Of a stretch of DNA of 64,000 nt, positions 1-7,846 are shown piece after piece. The notes beneath the pieces were generated by a model, which saw only the letters and a program-made list of their open reading frames with translations, searched no databases and was not told where the DNA came from. The stretch spans positions 1 through 64,000 of the forward strand of contig NZ_JACHYC010000008.1 in assembly GCF_014192575.1 (NCBI RefSeq), written 5' to 3'. Position 1 is the stretch's first letter; the number at the start of each line of letters is the position of its first letter. The DNA is from Variovorax sp. Sphag1AA. GTDB lineage: Bacteria > Pseudomonadota > Gammaproteobacteria > Burkholderiales > Burkholderiaceae_C. The position numbers were made by a program, and so were the translations under genes.

Positions 1-174
1 TGACCCCGAGTGAGTTCGTCAAAAAGAGGTCAGAGAACGAAGCCGGAAGCCGCCCGACTCCAGTTTAGAAATGACCGGATTCGGGGGAGACGTCAATTTT
101 GCGCGCCGGGTCGATAGCACTCAATCAAAATGCGTCGATCACGATGTCGCAGCGAGGTCGATCCAGCTACCACC

Positions 175-567
175 ATGATCCAGCTCAACCACACCATCGT
201 CTCGGCCCGCGATCCGCTGGCGTCCGCCACCTTCCTGTCCGAGATCCTGGGCTTCGGCGCGCCGGTGCCCTTCGGCCCCTTCCAGGGCGTGACGGTGGAC
301 AACGGCGTGACGCTCGACTACATCCGCGACGAGGGCGAATTCCCCGTCCAGCACTTCGCATTTCTCGTGAGCGAGGACGAGTTCGACGTGATCTTCGACC
401 GCATCCGCGCTCGTGGCCTTTCCTACTGGGCTGATCCGCGCCACGAGCACGTGGGCCACATCAACCACAACGACGGCGGTCGAGGCGTCTACTGGGACGA
501 TCCCGACGGCCATGTGCTGGAACTGCTCACGCGTCCCTATGGCAGTGGCGGCCTCTCCAAGCAATGA
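175..567 (+). CDS. VOC-family (glyoxalase/dioxygenase fold) protein
   Basis: A 130-residue protein of the vicinal oxygen chelate fold. His6, His60 and Glu116 (in HVLELL) fit the usual metal-ligand positions of a single-domain glyoxalase/bleomycin-resistance-type protein, and the WDDPDGHVLEL stretch is the typical C-terminal VOC signature. The substrate is not predictable. I start at the ATG at 175 because family similarity begins there (MIQLNHT); an ATG at 130 would add 15 unrelated residues. Neither start has a good ribosome site. The 3' end overlaps the LysR gene by four bases (ATGA), so the two are probably translated together. Bases 1-174 contain no gene I can support. Confidence 0.85.
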   Translation: MIQLNHTIVSARDPLASATFLSEILGFGAPVPFGPFQGVTVDNGVTLDYIRDEGEFPVQHFAFLVSEDEFDVIFDRIRARGLSYWADPRHEHVGHINHNDGGRGVYWDDPDGHVLELLTRPYGSGGLSKQ

Positions 568-1478
568 AGGCCCTCGATTCGCTGAGGATCTTCGTCACCA
601 CGCAGAGGAAGGGCAGCCTCTCGGCGGCCGCCCGCAGCCTCAGCCTGTCGCCGGCCACGATCTCGCGTCGCATCAGTGCGCTCGAAGAGGAATTGGGCGT
701 GCAACTGGTCGATCGCACCAGCCGCAACCTTAAGATGACCGAAGCCGGCCAGGCTTTCCTGGAGCGTGCCGAAGGCGTGCTGGAGGCCATGGCCGAGGCC
801 GAGCAGGCGGCCCGCAATGCACGCCAGCGGCCCGAGGGACGCCTGCGCGTGCATTCGCGCACCCATATCGGCCTGCGTGTGGTGGCACCGCTCCTGCCGC
901 GCTTCGCGCAGCGCTACCCGGACATCCGCGTGGAGATCGAACTGTCGGAGCACCCGGTCAATCTCGTCGAGCACGACTTCGACGTCGACATCCGCACCGG
1001 CGAATCGAACGACTCCGGGTTCGTCATCAAGCGGCTCCTGTCGAGCGATGAAGTGCTGGTCGCCAGCCCCGCGTTCGTCAAGACCTACTCGCGCATCAAG
1101 CACCCACGGGACCTGCCGGACGTGCGCTGCCTGACATACCGGAGGGAGCACGAGGCGATCTCGTGGAAGTACGTCGACGAGAACGGCGAGCAACAGGAGT
1201 TGCCCATCCAGGGCGTGCTGAGCGCCAACAACGGCGAACTGCTACGCCTGGCCGCGTTGGGCGGCATGGGCGTTGCGCTGCTGTCGGAGCCCACGGTGCG
1301 CAGCAACCTGCAGGACGGCTCGCTCGTGCGGCTGCTGCCGGACTATCGATTTGCGGTGCGGGCGTTTTCGAACGGCATCTTCGCGGTGTTCCGACAGAGC
1401 CAGGTGTTGCCGCTGAAGGTGCGGGCTTTCGTGGATTTCGTGGCGGAGGCGCTGCGGGACGAGCAGGCTCCGACCTAG
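564..1478 (+). CDS. LysR-family transcriptional regulator
   Basis: A 304-residue protein with an N-terminal winged helix-turn-helix (residues 1-60, including SLSAAARSLSLSPATISRRI) followed by a LysR-type substrate-binding domain. It resembles the CrgA/DmlR-like group. It starts inside the last codon of the VOC gene (ATGA), so it is part of the same transcript. That is less usual for LysR regulators, which are mostly divergent from their target. A Bug-type receptor gene follows 122 bases downstream on the same strand. The inducer is unknown; the VOC enzyme or the receptor are the likeliest targets (inference). Confidence 0.92.
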   Translation: MKALDSLRIFVTTQRKGSLSAAARSLSLSPATISRRISALEEELGVQLVDRTSRNLKMTEAGQAFLERAEGVLEAMAEAEQAARNARQRPEGRLRVHSRTHIGLRVVAPLLPRFAQRYPDIRVEIELSEHPVNLVEHDFDVDIRTGESNDSGFVIKRLLSSDEVLVASPAFVKTYSRIKHPRDLPDVRCLTYRREHEAISWKYVDENGEQQELPIQGVLSANNGELLRLAALGGMGVALLSEPTVRSNLQDGSLVRLLPDYRFAVRAFSNGIFAVFRQSQVLPLKVRAFVDFVAEALRDEQAPT

Positions 1479-1600
1479 CCCGGCCCTCGCGTTGTGCAGG
1501 ACGCGGAAAGCATCTTTTCACTCCTTGCAGATCCCACGCCCGGCATGCGAACTAGACTGGATTCAGCGAGTCCGACACCGGACCGGAAACAGGAGACAAA

Positions 1601-2557
1601 GTGAGCTACCGGAAATTCATCGCGGGCCTCGTGATCGGGGCCTGTGCCGTCGGGTCTGCGCTGGCTCAGCAGCAGGTCACCCGCATCGTCGTTCCCTTCG
1701 CCGCCGGCGGCGGCACCGACCAGTACTGCCGCATCCTCGCCCAGGAGCTGAGCAAGCACGGGATGAACGTCATCATCGAGAACAAGCCCGGTGCGAGCGG
1801 CATCATCGCCGCCGACTACGTGGCGCGCGCCAAGCCGGACGGGCAGACGGTGCTGGTCTCGTCGATGGGAACGCTCGCGAGCAACGCCGTCCTGTACGAC
1901 AAGCTGCCCTATGACCCGCAGAAGGACTTCGCGCCGGTCACGCAGATCGCCTACCAGCCGGCCATCATCGTGGGCCGCACCGACCTGCCGTACAAGAACA
2001 TCAAGGAGATGGTCGAGTACGCGAAGAAGAACCCCGGCAAGATCAACCGCGGATCGCCCGGCGCGGCCATCCTGACTAACCTCGCGCCGATGGTGTTCGA
2101 GAAGAACGCCGGCATCACCGCGACGCACATTCCGTTCAACGGCGACGCACCCGCCCTGCAGGCGCTGCTGGGTGACCAGATCGACATCCATGGCACTTCG
2201 ATCACCGGGTCGCTGCCCTACATCAAGTCCGGCAAGCTGCGCGTGCTTGGCGTGATGGATTCCAAGCGCCTGTCGCAGGTGCCCGATGCGCCCACCTTCA
2301 AGGAACAGGGCTACGACCTCGAAGCGACGCTCTGGTATTCGTTCTCGGTACCGGCCGGCACACCGAGGGCAGCGATCGACCGCCTGAACAAGGCCGTCAA
2401 CCAGGTGATCGCCGATCCTGAATTCGTGGCCCGCGCCCGCACCATCGGCATGGAGCCGCGCGGCAGCACGCCGGAAGAGCTTTCAAAGTTCGTCAAGACC
2501 GAGTCCGAGCGCTGGCTGCCTGTGCTGCAGAGCCTGAACCTGCCGAAGGAGCACTGA
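1601..2557 (+). CDS. Bug/TctC-family periplasmic solute-binding receptor
   Basis: A 318-residue exported protein: hydrophobic signal peptide (residues 1-22, ending SALAQ) and then the Bug fold with the typical VVPFAAGGGTDQYCR and ENKPGASGIIAADYV motifs. Bug proteins bind small carboxylates or related metabolites in the periplasm. Most are orphans, as here: no TctA/TctB membrane subunits are near. I use a GTG start because AGGAG lies five bases upstream of it and the signal peptide begins there. The 3' end overlaps the convergent metallo-hydrolase gene by 65 bases. First of three Bug receptors in the window. Confidence 0.92.
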   Translation: MSYRKFIAGLVIGACAVGSALAQQQVTRIVVPFAAGGGTDQYCRILAQELSKHGMNVIIENKPGASGIIAADYVARAKPDGQTVLVSSMGTLASNAVLYDKLPYDPQKDFAPVTQIAYQPAIIVGRTDLPYKNIKEMVEYAKKNPGKINRGSPGAAILTNLAPMVFEKNAGITATHIPFNGDAPALQALLGDQIDIHGTSITGSLPYIKSGKLRVLGVMDSKRLSQVPDAPTFKEQGYDLEATLWYSFSVPAGTPRAAIDRLNKAVNQVIADPEFVARARTIGMEPRGSTPEELSKFVKTESERWLPVLQSLNLPKEH

Positions 2558-3272
2558 GCGCCTCCCCCAGGTGCCGCAGCAGCGCGGCACCATCCCCCTC
2601 CCAGGCGCTTCCGTGCATCACCGCCATCACGCGCGGTGACTGCGCGGCCAGTGCCGCCAGCCGCTCCGCCGTCTGCGGGGCGTGCGCGAAATAGTCCATC
2701 TGCAGCCGGAACGCCTCGCTCGGGCCAAGGATGTCGGCGCTGGTCAGCGCCTTCTCGCTCGGCCCGCCTTGCGTGAAGAGATCGCCGCAGAACAGCGTGC
2801 GCGTGCGGGTGTCCATCATCAGCCCGCATTCCCAGCCGTGCGGCACATGGGGCATGTCGAACCAGCGGATCGTGTGGCTGCCCAGGTCGAGCTCCTCGCC
2901 ATCGGCCATCGCGCGCGGCGGCCGGTCGGCCAGATCGGTCATCGAGACCATCGCCGCGACCTGACCGCAGAGCGGCACCGCCTGCGGCGCAACCGCCAGC
3001 AGCAGGTTCATCGCGCCGCACTCGTCGGCTTCCACATGCGACAGGCCGATGTAGCGCAGCCGCTCGATCGGCATCGCGCGCGCGATCGCCTCGCTCACCA
3101 GCGGGAAGAGCTGGCGCGGCCCGGTGTGAAAGAGCAAGGGCTCGTCATCCACCACCAGGTACTGGTTGAAGCTGAAGAGCTGGCCGTCGGGCAGCGGCAC
3201 GGGCGTGTTGATGCGAAAGATGCCGGTGGCGATTTCCTGCACATTGGTGCCGGCGGCGGCGTTGGTGATCAT
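2493..3272 (-). CDS. Metallo-beta-lactamase-fold protein with flavodiiron/ODP-like ligands
   Basis: A 259-residue metallo-beta-lactamase-fold protein. The metal motif is HVEAD (His79, Glu81, Asp83) rather than the hydrolase HxHxDH, followed by His142/His145, Asp164 (in FCGDLF) and His220 (VMHGSAW). This is the ligand set of flavodiiron proteins and of oxygen-binding di-iron (ODP) proteins, here without a flavodoxin domain. A role in oxygen or NO sensing or reduction is therefore more likely than hydrolysis (inference from family). The ATG at 3272 has AAGGAG seven bases upstream. The last ~20 residues are low-complexity and are encoded antisense to the 3' end of the Bug gene. It diverges from the ECF sigma gene. 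Confidence 0.85.
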   Translation of the reverse strand: MITNAAAGTNVQEIATGIFRINTPVPLPDGQLFSFNQYLVVDDEPLLFHTGPRQLFPLVSEAIARAMPIERLRYIGLSHVEADECGAMNLLLAVAPQAVPLCGQVAAMVSMTDLADRPPRAMADGEELDLGSHTIRWFDMPHVPHGWECGLMMDTRTRTLFCGDLFTQGGPSEKALTSADILGPSEAFRLQMDYFAHAPQTAERLAALAAQSPRVMAVMHGSAWEGDGAALLRHLGEALSAPSAGSGSAAQAASARTRS

Positions 3273-3380
3273 GCGGGTCTCCTTGTGTCCGTGGGGTGAA
3301 TGACCGCAGGTTGTGTCGTGACGCGCCCTGTCGTTACAGCCATCTGGAAATTCCGCGTGCGCGTCGCTAAGCTCGGCCCC

Positions 3381-3971
3381 ATGTCGAACGCCGTGCGAGC
3401 GGAATCCGCGGAAACCGAGGCCGAGGTCAGGCTCGCCCTGCGCATTGCGGGCGCAGGCGCGGCGCGGGACGTCGAGGCCGAAGCGGCGCTCTACCGCCAT
3501 CTCGCCCCGCGCGTGCGCCGATACGGGCTTCGCCACCTGCGCGATGCCTCGGCAGCGGACGACCTGATGCAGCAGGTGATGCTGCTCGTGCTCGATCAGC
3601 TCCGCACCGGCCGCGTCCGCGAGCCCGAGCGGGTGGTGTCCTTCATCTTCGGAAGCTGCCGCACGCTGGTGCTCGCGATGCATCGGAAGGAATCGCGCCG
3701 GGAAAGCCTGCTGGAGCGCCACGGCGAGATGCTGGCCACGCCGGAGATCGCCATCGCGCCGCGCCGCGACCACGAGCGCGTCGCCCGCTGCCTCGATGCG
3801 CTGCGCGAACGCGAGCGCAGCGTGCTCCTCATGAGCTTCTACGACGAGAAAGCTGCCGATGAGGTCGCGGGCGAACTGGGGCTCACCGCCGGCAACGTCC
3901 GAGTGATCCGCCATCGAGGCATCGCGCAATTGCGCCGATGCGTGGAAGGTGGCCGGGAGCTCACTGCATGA
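3381..3971 (+). CDS. ECF-type RNA polymerase sigma factor
   Basis: A 196-residue sigma-70 family protein with region 2 (around residues 30-95, including the SAADDLMQQVMLLVLDQL stretch) and region 4 (around residues 135-190, with the LGLTAGNVRVIRHRG helix-turn-helix). Length and domain order are those of a group IV (ECF) sigma factor. I place the start at the ATG at 3381; an upstream in-frame start at 3300 would add 27 residues without family similarity. It overlaps the next gene by ATGA, the usual arrangement with a cognate anti-sigma factor. The 108-base gap to the divergent metallo-beta-lactamase-fold gene could hold shared promoters. Confidence 0.88.
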   Translation: MSNAVRAESAETEAEVRLALRIAGAGAARDVEAEAALYRHLAPRVRRYGLRHLRDASAADDLMQQVMLLVLDQLRTGRVREPERVVSFIFGSCRTLVLAMHRKESRRESLLERHGEMLATPEIAIAPRRDHERVARCLDALRERERSVLLMSFYDEKAADEVAGELGLTAGNVRVIRHRGIAQLRRCVEGGRELTA

Positions 3972-4531
3972 ATGCCCCGCACCTCGACGAGCAGACGCTC
4001 CTGGCCTACTGGCTCGGCGAGACGGATGAAACGCAAACCGACGCTATCGACCTGCACCTGCTCGGCTGCGACCCCTGCGGCCGTACGCTGGACGACCTCG
4101 TCGCCCTCGGCGATGCGGTGCGCCGCGCGTTCGACCTTGGGCTGGTGCATGCCTTCGTGAGCGGGGCCTTCGTGCAGCGGCTGGTCGATGAGGGGCGGCG
4201 CGTGCGCGAATATCGCCTTGCGCACAACGGCAGTGTCAACTGCAGCGCCGCGCCGGAGGACGAAGTGCTGGTGGCCCGCATCGAGGCACCGCTGGCGGGT
4301 GTCGAACGCATCGATGCAGTGCTGCGTCTTTCGTTCGCTCAAGATGCCGAGTACCGCGCGGAAGACATCCCCTTCGACCCTGCGAGCGGCCAGATCCTCA
4401 TGGTGCCGAAGATCGCGATCGTGCGCGGATTGCCCGCGCATGTGTTGACGGTGCGGTTGATCGCGCATGCCAACAGTGGGCAGAGCACGCTCGGCGAGTA
4501 CACGCTAAATCACAGTCCGTGGGCCGGCTGA
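3968..4531 (+). CDS. Putative soluble zinc-binding anti-sigma factor
   Basis: A 187-residue protein, translationally coupled (ATGA) to the ECF sigma gene. Near residues 27-37 it carries HLLGCDPC, an H-x3-C-x2-C motif typical of zinc-containing anti-sigma (ZAS) domains. Nothing hydrophobic enough for a membrane helix follows. The C-terminal ~100 residues look beta-rich, so this would be a cytoplasmic anti-sigma factor that senses an internal signal, perhaps thiol oxidation at the Cys pair (inference). Position and motif support the call; I do not recognise the C-terminal domain. Confidence 0.75.
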   Translation: MNAPHLDEQTLLAYWLGETDETQTDAIDLHLLGCDPCGRTLDDLVALGDAVRRAFDLGLVHAFVSGAFVQRLVDEGRRVREYRLAHNGSVNCSAAPEDEVLVARIEAPLAGVERIDAVLRLSFAQDAEYRAEDIPFDPASGQILMVPKIAIVRGLPAHVLTVRLIAHANSGQSTLGEYTLNHSPWAG

Positions 4532-4548
4532 ACGCCGGCATCTCCACG

Positions 4549-5421
4549 CTACCTTCGGGCCCCGGTCGCCGGCAGGTACTGCGCACCGCCCACGTGAAAC
4601 TCGCCACCCGAAGCCTGGTGGATCGCAGTCCCGTGCCCTTCGACCCTGTACAGCCTCCATGCTGCCGGCGTACCACTGGTCAGAAACAATGCAATGGATT
4701 GATCATGGTGGCCCACCGATCCATCGAACCGCAGCTGGTCCGCATGAAATGCGGCCACCAGTCTGAAACCCATCTTCAAGAGCCTTTCCTTGAGCGACGG
4801 ATAGCTGTCGCACAAGAGGCTTCGCCCGCTCGTCGCCTCGGCAACGAGTGCTTCGCGTTGCTCGTCGAGGGACTGCTGCATCTGCGCCGGCGTTCGCCCC
4901 TTTGCACCTTCCGCGATGAGGTAGGCGTCGAGGTTCGGGACGTAGCCTCCGCCATGCGGGGCGAGCCGATCGCCCCAGCGCTCGAAATGGCGATCGATGG
5001 CCTCGCGGCAATGCGCGCGGGCCAGCGCCTCGTTGGCGTTCGGCAACAGCAGCACATCGACCGCCGGCGGATTCCCAGGCTTCATATGGGCCAGGGAGGA
5101 AGGCGCGGCAATCGACCTCAGCCAAGCGCAGAACACGGTCGGTCGCATTGCCACGGCCGGTTGCCTCGCCTGAAGGATGACCGGCGAACGAACGCCGTCG
5201 ATCACGCGAACCATCATCGCGAACTCGTAGTCGTGTTCGTACGCGGACAGTTCCGAGCTTCCCCACATCGACAACACGTGCTCTAGATGCGGCCCTACCC
5301 TGGCAAACAGCTCGGCCCGTGTATGGCAACCGCCGAGCGCGAAGGGATCTGAATGGGCAAGCACGAGGAAGCTCGCAAGCAGGATGACCCATGCCAACAA
5401 CCAGCGCTGGAGCTTGCGCAT
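4549..5421 (-). CDS. Exported protein of unknown function
   Basis: A 290-residue protein with a clear N-terminal signal peptide (residues 1-22, MRKLQRWLLAWVILLASFLV then AHS). The mature part has several Cys and His residues and no domain I recognise. A start 18 codons upstream is possible, but the signal peptide places it at 5421. It is convergent with the anti-sigma gene (17-base gap) and divergent from the GST gene. Codon use looks like its neighbours, so I take it as a real gene of unknown function. Confidence 0.7.
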   Translation of the reverse strand: MRKLQRWLLAWVILLASFLVLAHSDPFALGGCHTRAELFARVGPHLEHVLSMWGSSELSAYEHDYEFAMMVRVIDGVRSPVILQARQPAVAMRPTVFCAWLRSIAAPSSLAHMKPGNPPAVDVLLLPNANEALARAHCREAIDRHFERWGDRLAPHGGGYVPNLDAYLIAEGAKGRTPAQMQQSLDEQREALVAEATSGRSLLCDSYPSLKERLLKMGFRLVAAFHADQLRFDGSVGHHDQSIALFLTSGTPAAWRLYRVEGHGTAIHQASGGEFHVGGAQYLPATGARR

Positions 5422-5532
5422 GTTGCCCTCCTCGTCATGTCTTGTCGACAACCGGACGCATGCGCAACGTAGCACCGACCTCGATCTGCGTCATCATCCG
5501 GATGTGTGACCCTTCCTGCCGGAGACCTCAGC

Positions 5533-6186
5533 ATGACTGTGACCATCACCGCATTCGAACGCTCACCTGATGGCGGCAAAGGCCTGGCGCGCGACACACG
5601 CGTCCGCTGGGCGCTCGAGGAAGCGGGCATTCCTTTCGAGGTCCGGCATGTTTCGTTCGCTGCGATGAAAGAGCCCGCCCATCTCGCGCTGCACCCTTTC
5701 GGCCAGATCCCCACTTACGAGGAAGGCGATCTCGTGCTGTTCGAGAGCGGAGCGATCGTGTTCCATATCGCCTCGCGACATGCCGGCCTGCTGCCGGACG
5801 ACCCCAGCGCACGGGCACGCGCGATCACCTGGCTGTTTGCCGCTCTCAACACGGTGGAGCCGCCGATCCTCGAACTCTCGACCGCAAAGATCCTGGAGGG
5901 CGACAAGCCATGGAGCGAGGCGCGCATGCCTCTGGTCAAAGATCGCGTCCGCGCGCGGCTGGCGCAGCTCTCGGCGCATCTGGGCGACGCCGACTGGCTC
6001 GACGGAGCCTTCAGCGCGGGCGACCTCATGATGGTGTCGGTGCTGCTCAGGTCGCGGCCTTCGGGCATCCTGGACGAATATCCGAACCTGTCCGCCTATG
6101 TCGCACGCGGAGAAGCGCGGCCTGCGTACAAGCGGGCCTACGAGGCGCAACTACGCGATGCGATCGCGGCAGGCAGCCCCGGCTAG
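5533..6186 (+). CDS. Glutathione S-transferase family protein
   Basis: A 217-residue cytosolic protein with the thioredoxin-like N-terminal GST domain (residues 1-80, with the cis-Pro segment GQIPTYEEGDLVLFESGAIV) and an all-helical C-terminal domain with SAGDLMMVSVLL, the N-capping region of the conserved GST helix. The start at 5533 is supported by GGAG eight bases upstream. No neighbouring pathway suggests a substrate, so detoxification or peroxide reduction are generic possibilities. Confidence 0.9.
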   Translation: MTVTITAFERSPDGGKGLARDTRVRWALEEAGIPFEVRHVSFAAMKEPAHLALHPFGQIPTYEEGDLVLFESGAIVFHIASRHAGLLPDDPSARARAITWLFAALNTVEPPILELSTAKILEGDKPWSEARMPLVKDRVRARLAQLSAHLGDADWLDGAFSAGDLMMVSVLLRSRPSGILDEYPNLSAYVARGEARPAYKRAYEAQLRDAIAAGSPG

Positions 6187-6194
6187 GTCCACCC

Positions 6195-7064
6195 TCACTC
6201 CGGCAGCGCGTTCAGCAGGTACACCGCCTCGATCAACGGCGAAGGCACGGTGCCGGGCGCGAAGGTCTGGCGGAACACGTTCACGATCTCGCCGCTGCGG
6301 TAGACCTCCGAGAGTGCCCGGTTCACTGCAAGGCGCATGTCCGGGTCGCGGCGCATCATCAGCGAATAGGTCTCCATCGAGAGGTAGTCGTCGCTCAGGC
6401 GCAGCGTGGTGCCCGCCGGCCCGCCCAGCACTTCGCCCACGAGGATGAGGCGATCCGTCGCATACGCATCGGCGCGGCCGTCGCGCACCGCAGCGATGCC
6501 GTCGGTATGCGTCTGGACCGTGACGAAGACCGGCACGATGCCGCGATCCGAGAGGCCCCTGAGTACCTTCTCCGTGGTCGACCCGGGAATCACTCCCACG
6601 CGCTTTCCGTTGAGGTCGACCGCGCGCGCGATCGGCTTGGAAGACAGCGACACATACGACGCGCCCTCGACCCAGATGGTGTTGCTGAAGTCGACCTGCC
6701 GCTCACGCCCGAGCGTGCGCGAGGTGCTTCCGCATTCGAGGTCGACGGTGCCATCGACCACCGCCGGAATGCGAGAGGCGACGGTCACCGGCACCCACTG
6801 CACGTCCAGCTTGGCAAGATTGAGTTGCGTCTTCAGGGAATTCGCGACGCGCTTGCAGAGCTCCACGGAATATCCGGTGGGCGCCCCGTCAGGCCCCCTG
6901 AAGGCGAATGGCTTTGCATCCTCCCGGAACCCCAGCTTGATCGTCTGCGTCTGGCTGATGCGGGCCAGCGTGTCCTTGGGCGTCGTGCCTGGAGGGTTTG
7001 CGCACGCACCCAGGAGCAAGGAGGTCAACAACAGCGGCAGAAGCGCCAGGAAGCGAGAGATCAT
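6195..7064 (-). CDS. Family 3 solute-binding lipoprotein (amino-acid type)
   Basis: A 289-residue periplasmic binding protein of the SBP_bac_3 family. It has a lipoprotein signal (LLLGAC, lipidated Cys near residue 21) and motifs such as GFREDAKPFAF, GTVDLECGSTSRT and GKRVGVIPGSTTEKVL, typical of GltI-like amino-acid receptors. No permease or ATPase gene is adjacent, so it is an orphan receptor or works with a transporter elsewhere. An open frame extends 20 codons upstream, but the ATG at 7064 fits the signal peptide. Confidence 0.9.
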   Translation of the reverse strand: MISRFLALLPLLLTSLLLGACANPPGTTPKDTLARISQTQTIKLGFREDAKPFAFRGPDGAPTGYSVELCKRVANSLKTQLNLAKLDVQWVPVTVASRIPAVVDGTVDLECGSTSRTLGRERQVDFSNTIWVEGASYVSLSSKPIARAVDLNGKRVGVIPGSTTEKVLRGLSDRGIVPVFVTVQTHTDGIAAVRDGRADAYATDRLILVGEVLGGPAGTTLRLSDDYLSMETYSLMMRRDPDMRLAVNRALSEVYRSGEIVNVFRQTFAPGTVPSPLIEAVYLLNALPE

Positions 7065-7198
7065 TCGTTCGTCCTTCGTTGATGTGGCCGGCGCATTGTG
7101 GGGTGGGGGGCCGCGGTTTGGCAACGAGGAAGAATGCCTTGGTGCAACCCCGGGCGCCTACCCTGCCCGCCAATGAGCTACTTTCCGAACACAAGCAC

Positions 7199-7822
7199 CT
7201 AAAGCTCGCAGGTGTCGTAGTTCGGGAGAGTCGTGCTGCTGCCCGAACGCGCCTTGTTGTATTGCATATAACGTGCCGCTCGTTGGCGCGTGTTCGCGGT
7301 CATGGCTTCGATCTTCTGACTGGGCCCAATGAATTCGGCGAACGGCTTGAATCTGATTGAGCCGCAGTGGTTGGAAGCCATCAGACCTTCGCCGACACGC
7401 TGCACGGCCGCTTTGTCCGTCAAGTCAACAAGCAGAGTCCCCTGCGTAGCGCGCGCATCCTGCATAAGTGCCTTGCGCTGCGGCTCGGTCACATTGAGCG
7501 TATTGATCCAAGCCTCGATGTCGTCGCGCACGCCGTTCTTGTTGGCGTCAGGCCCTGCGATGTCGGACGAGCGATCCAATGCCGGGTAGCCACCCTTTCG
7601 TTCCAGCAGTTCAATCTGCTGAGCGAGCGTCAGATTGCCCGCCGCGACGGGCGATGAGCCGGATGACGCGCTAGACGGCGGTTCGGACGAACTGCCGGCT
7701 GGGGACGTGGAGGCCCCCTCGCCCGTCCCGAAGAATCCAGAACCGCCGCCACTGCCACCACCGCAGGCTACAAGCGCTGTGGCCAAGAGAACACCACCGA
7801 TAAACGATTTGAAAGATGTCAT
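7199..7822 (-). CDS. Lipoprotein with a calcium-loop motif, unknown function
   Basis: A 207-residue protein with a lipobox (LVAC, Cys20) followed by a long Gly/Ser/Pro-rich tether (about residues 21-60) and then a helical domain. The segment DANKNGVRDDIEAW is a D-x-N-x-N-G-x-x-D-D calcium-binding loop of the EF-hand/dockerin or thrombospondin-3 type. It lies 24 bases downstream of the exported hydrolase gene on the same strand, so the two are probably one operon. A role on the cell surface or in the periplasm, together with that hydrolase, is inferred. Confidence 0.75.
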   Translation of the reverse strand: MTSFKSFIGGVLLATALVACGGGSGGGSGFFGTGEGASTSPAGSSSEPPSSASSGSSPVAAGNLTLAQQIELLERKGGYPALDRSSDIAGPDANKNGVRDDIEAWINTLNVTEPQRKALMQDARATQGTLLVDLTDKAAVQRVGEGLMASNHCGSIRFKPFAEFIGPSQKIEAMTANTRQRAARYMQYNKARSGSSTTLPNYDTCEL

Positions 7823-7846
7823 TTGATTCTTCTCCCTGTATTGAAC

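Noticed and set aside
3300-3380. Upstream start for the ECF sigma gene
   Set aside because: The added 27 residues lack similarity to sigma factors and would run through the divergent promoter region.
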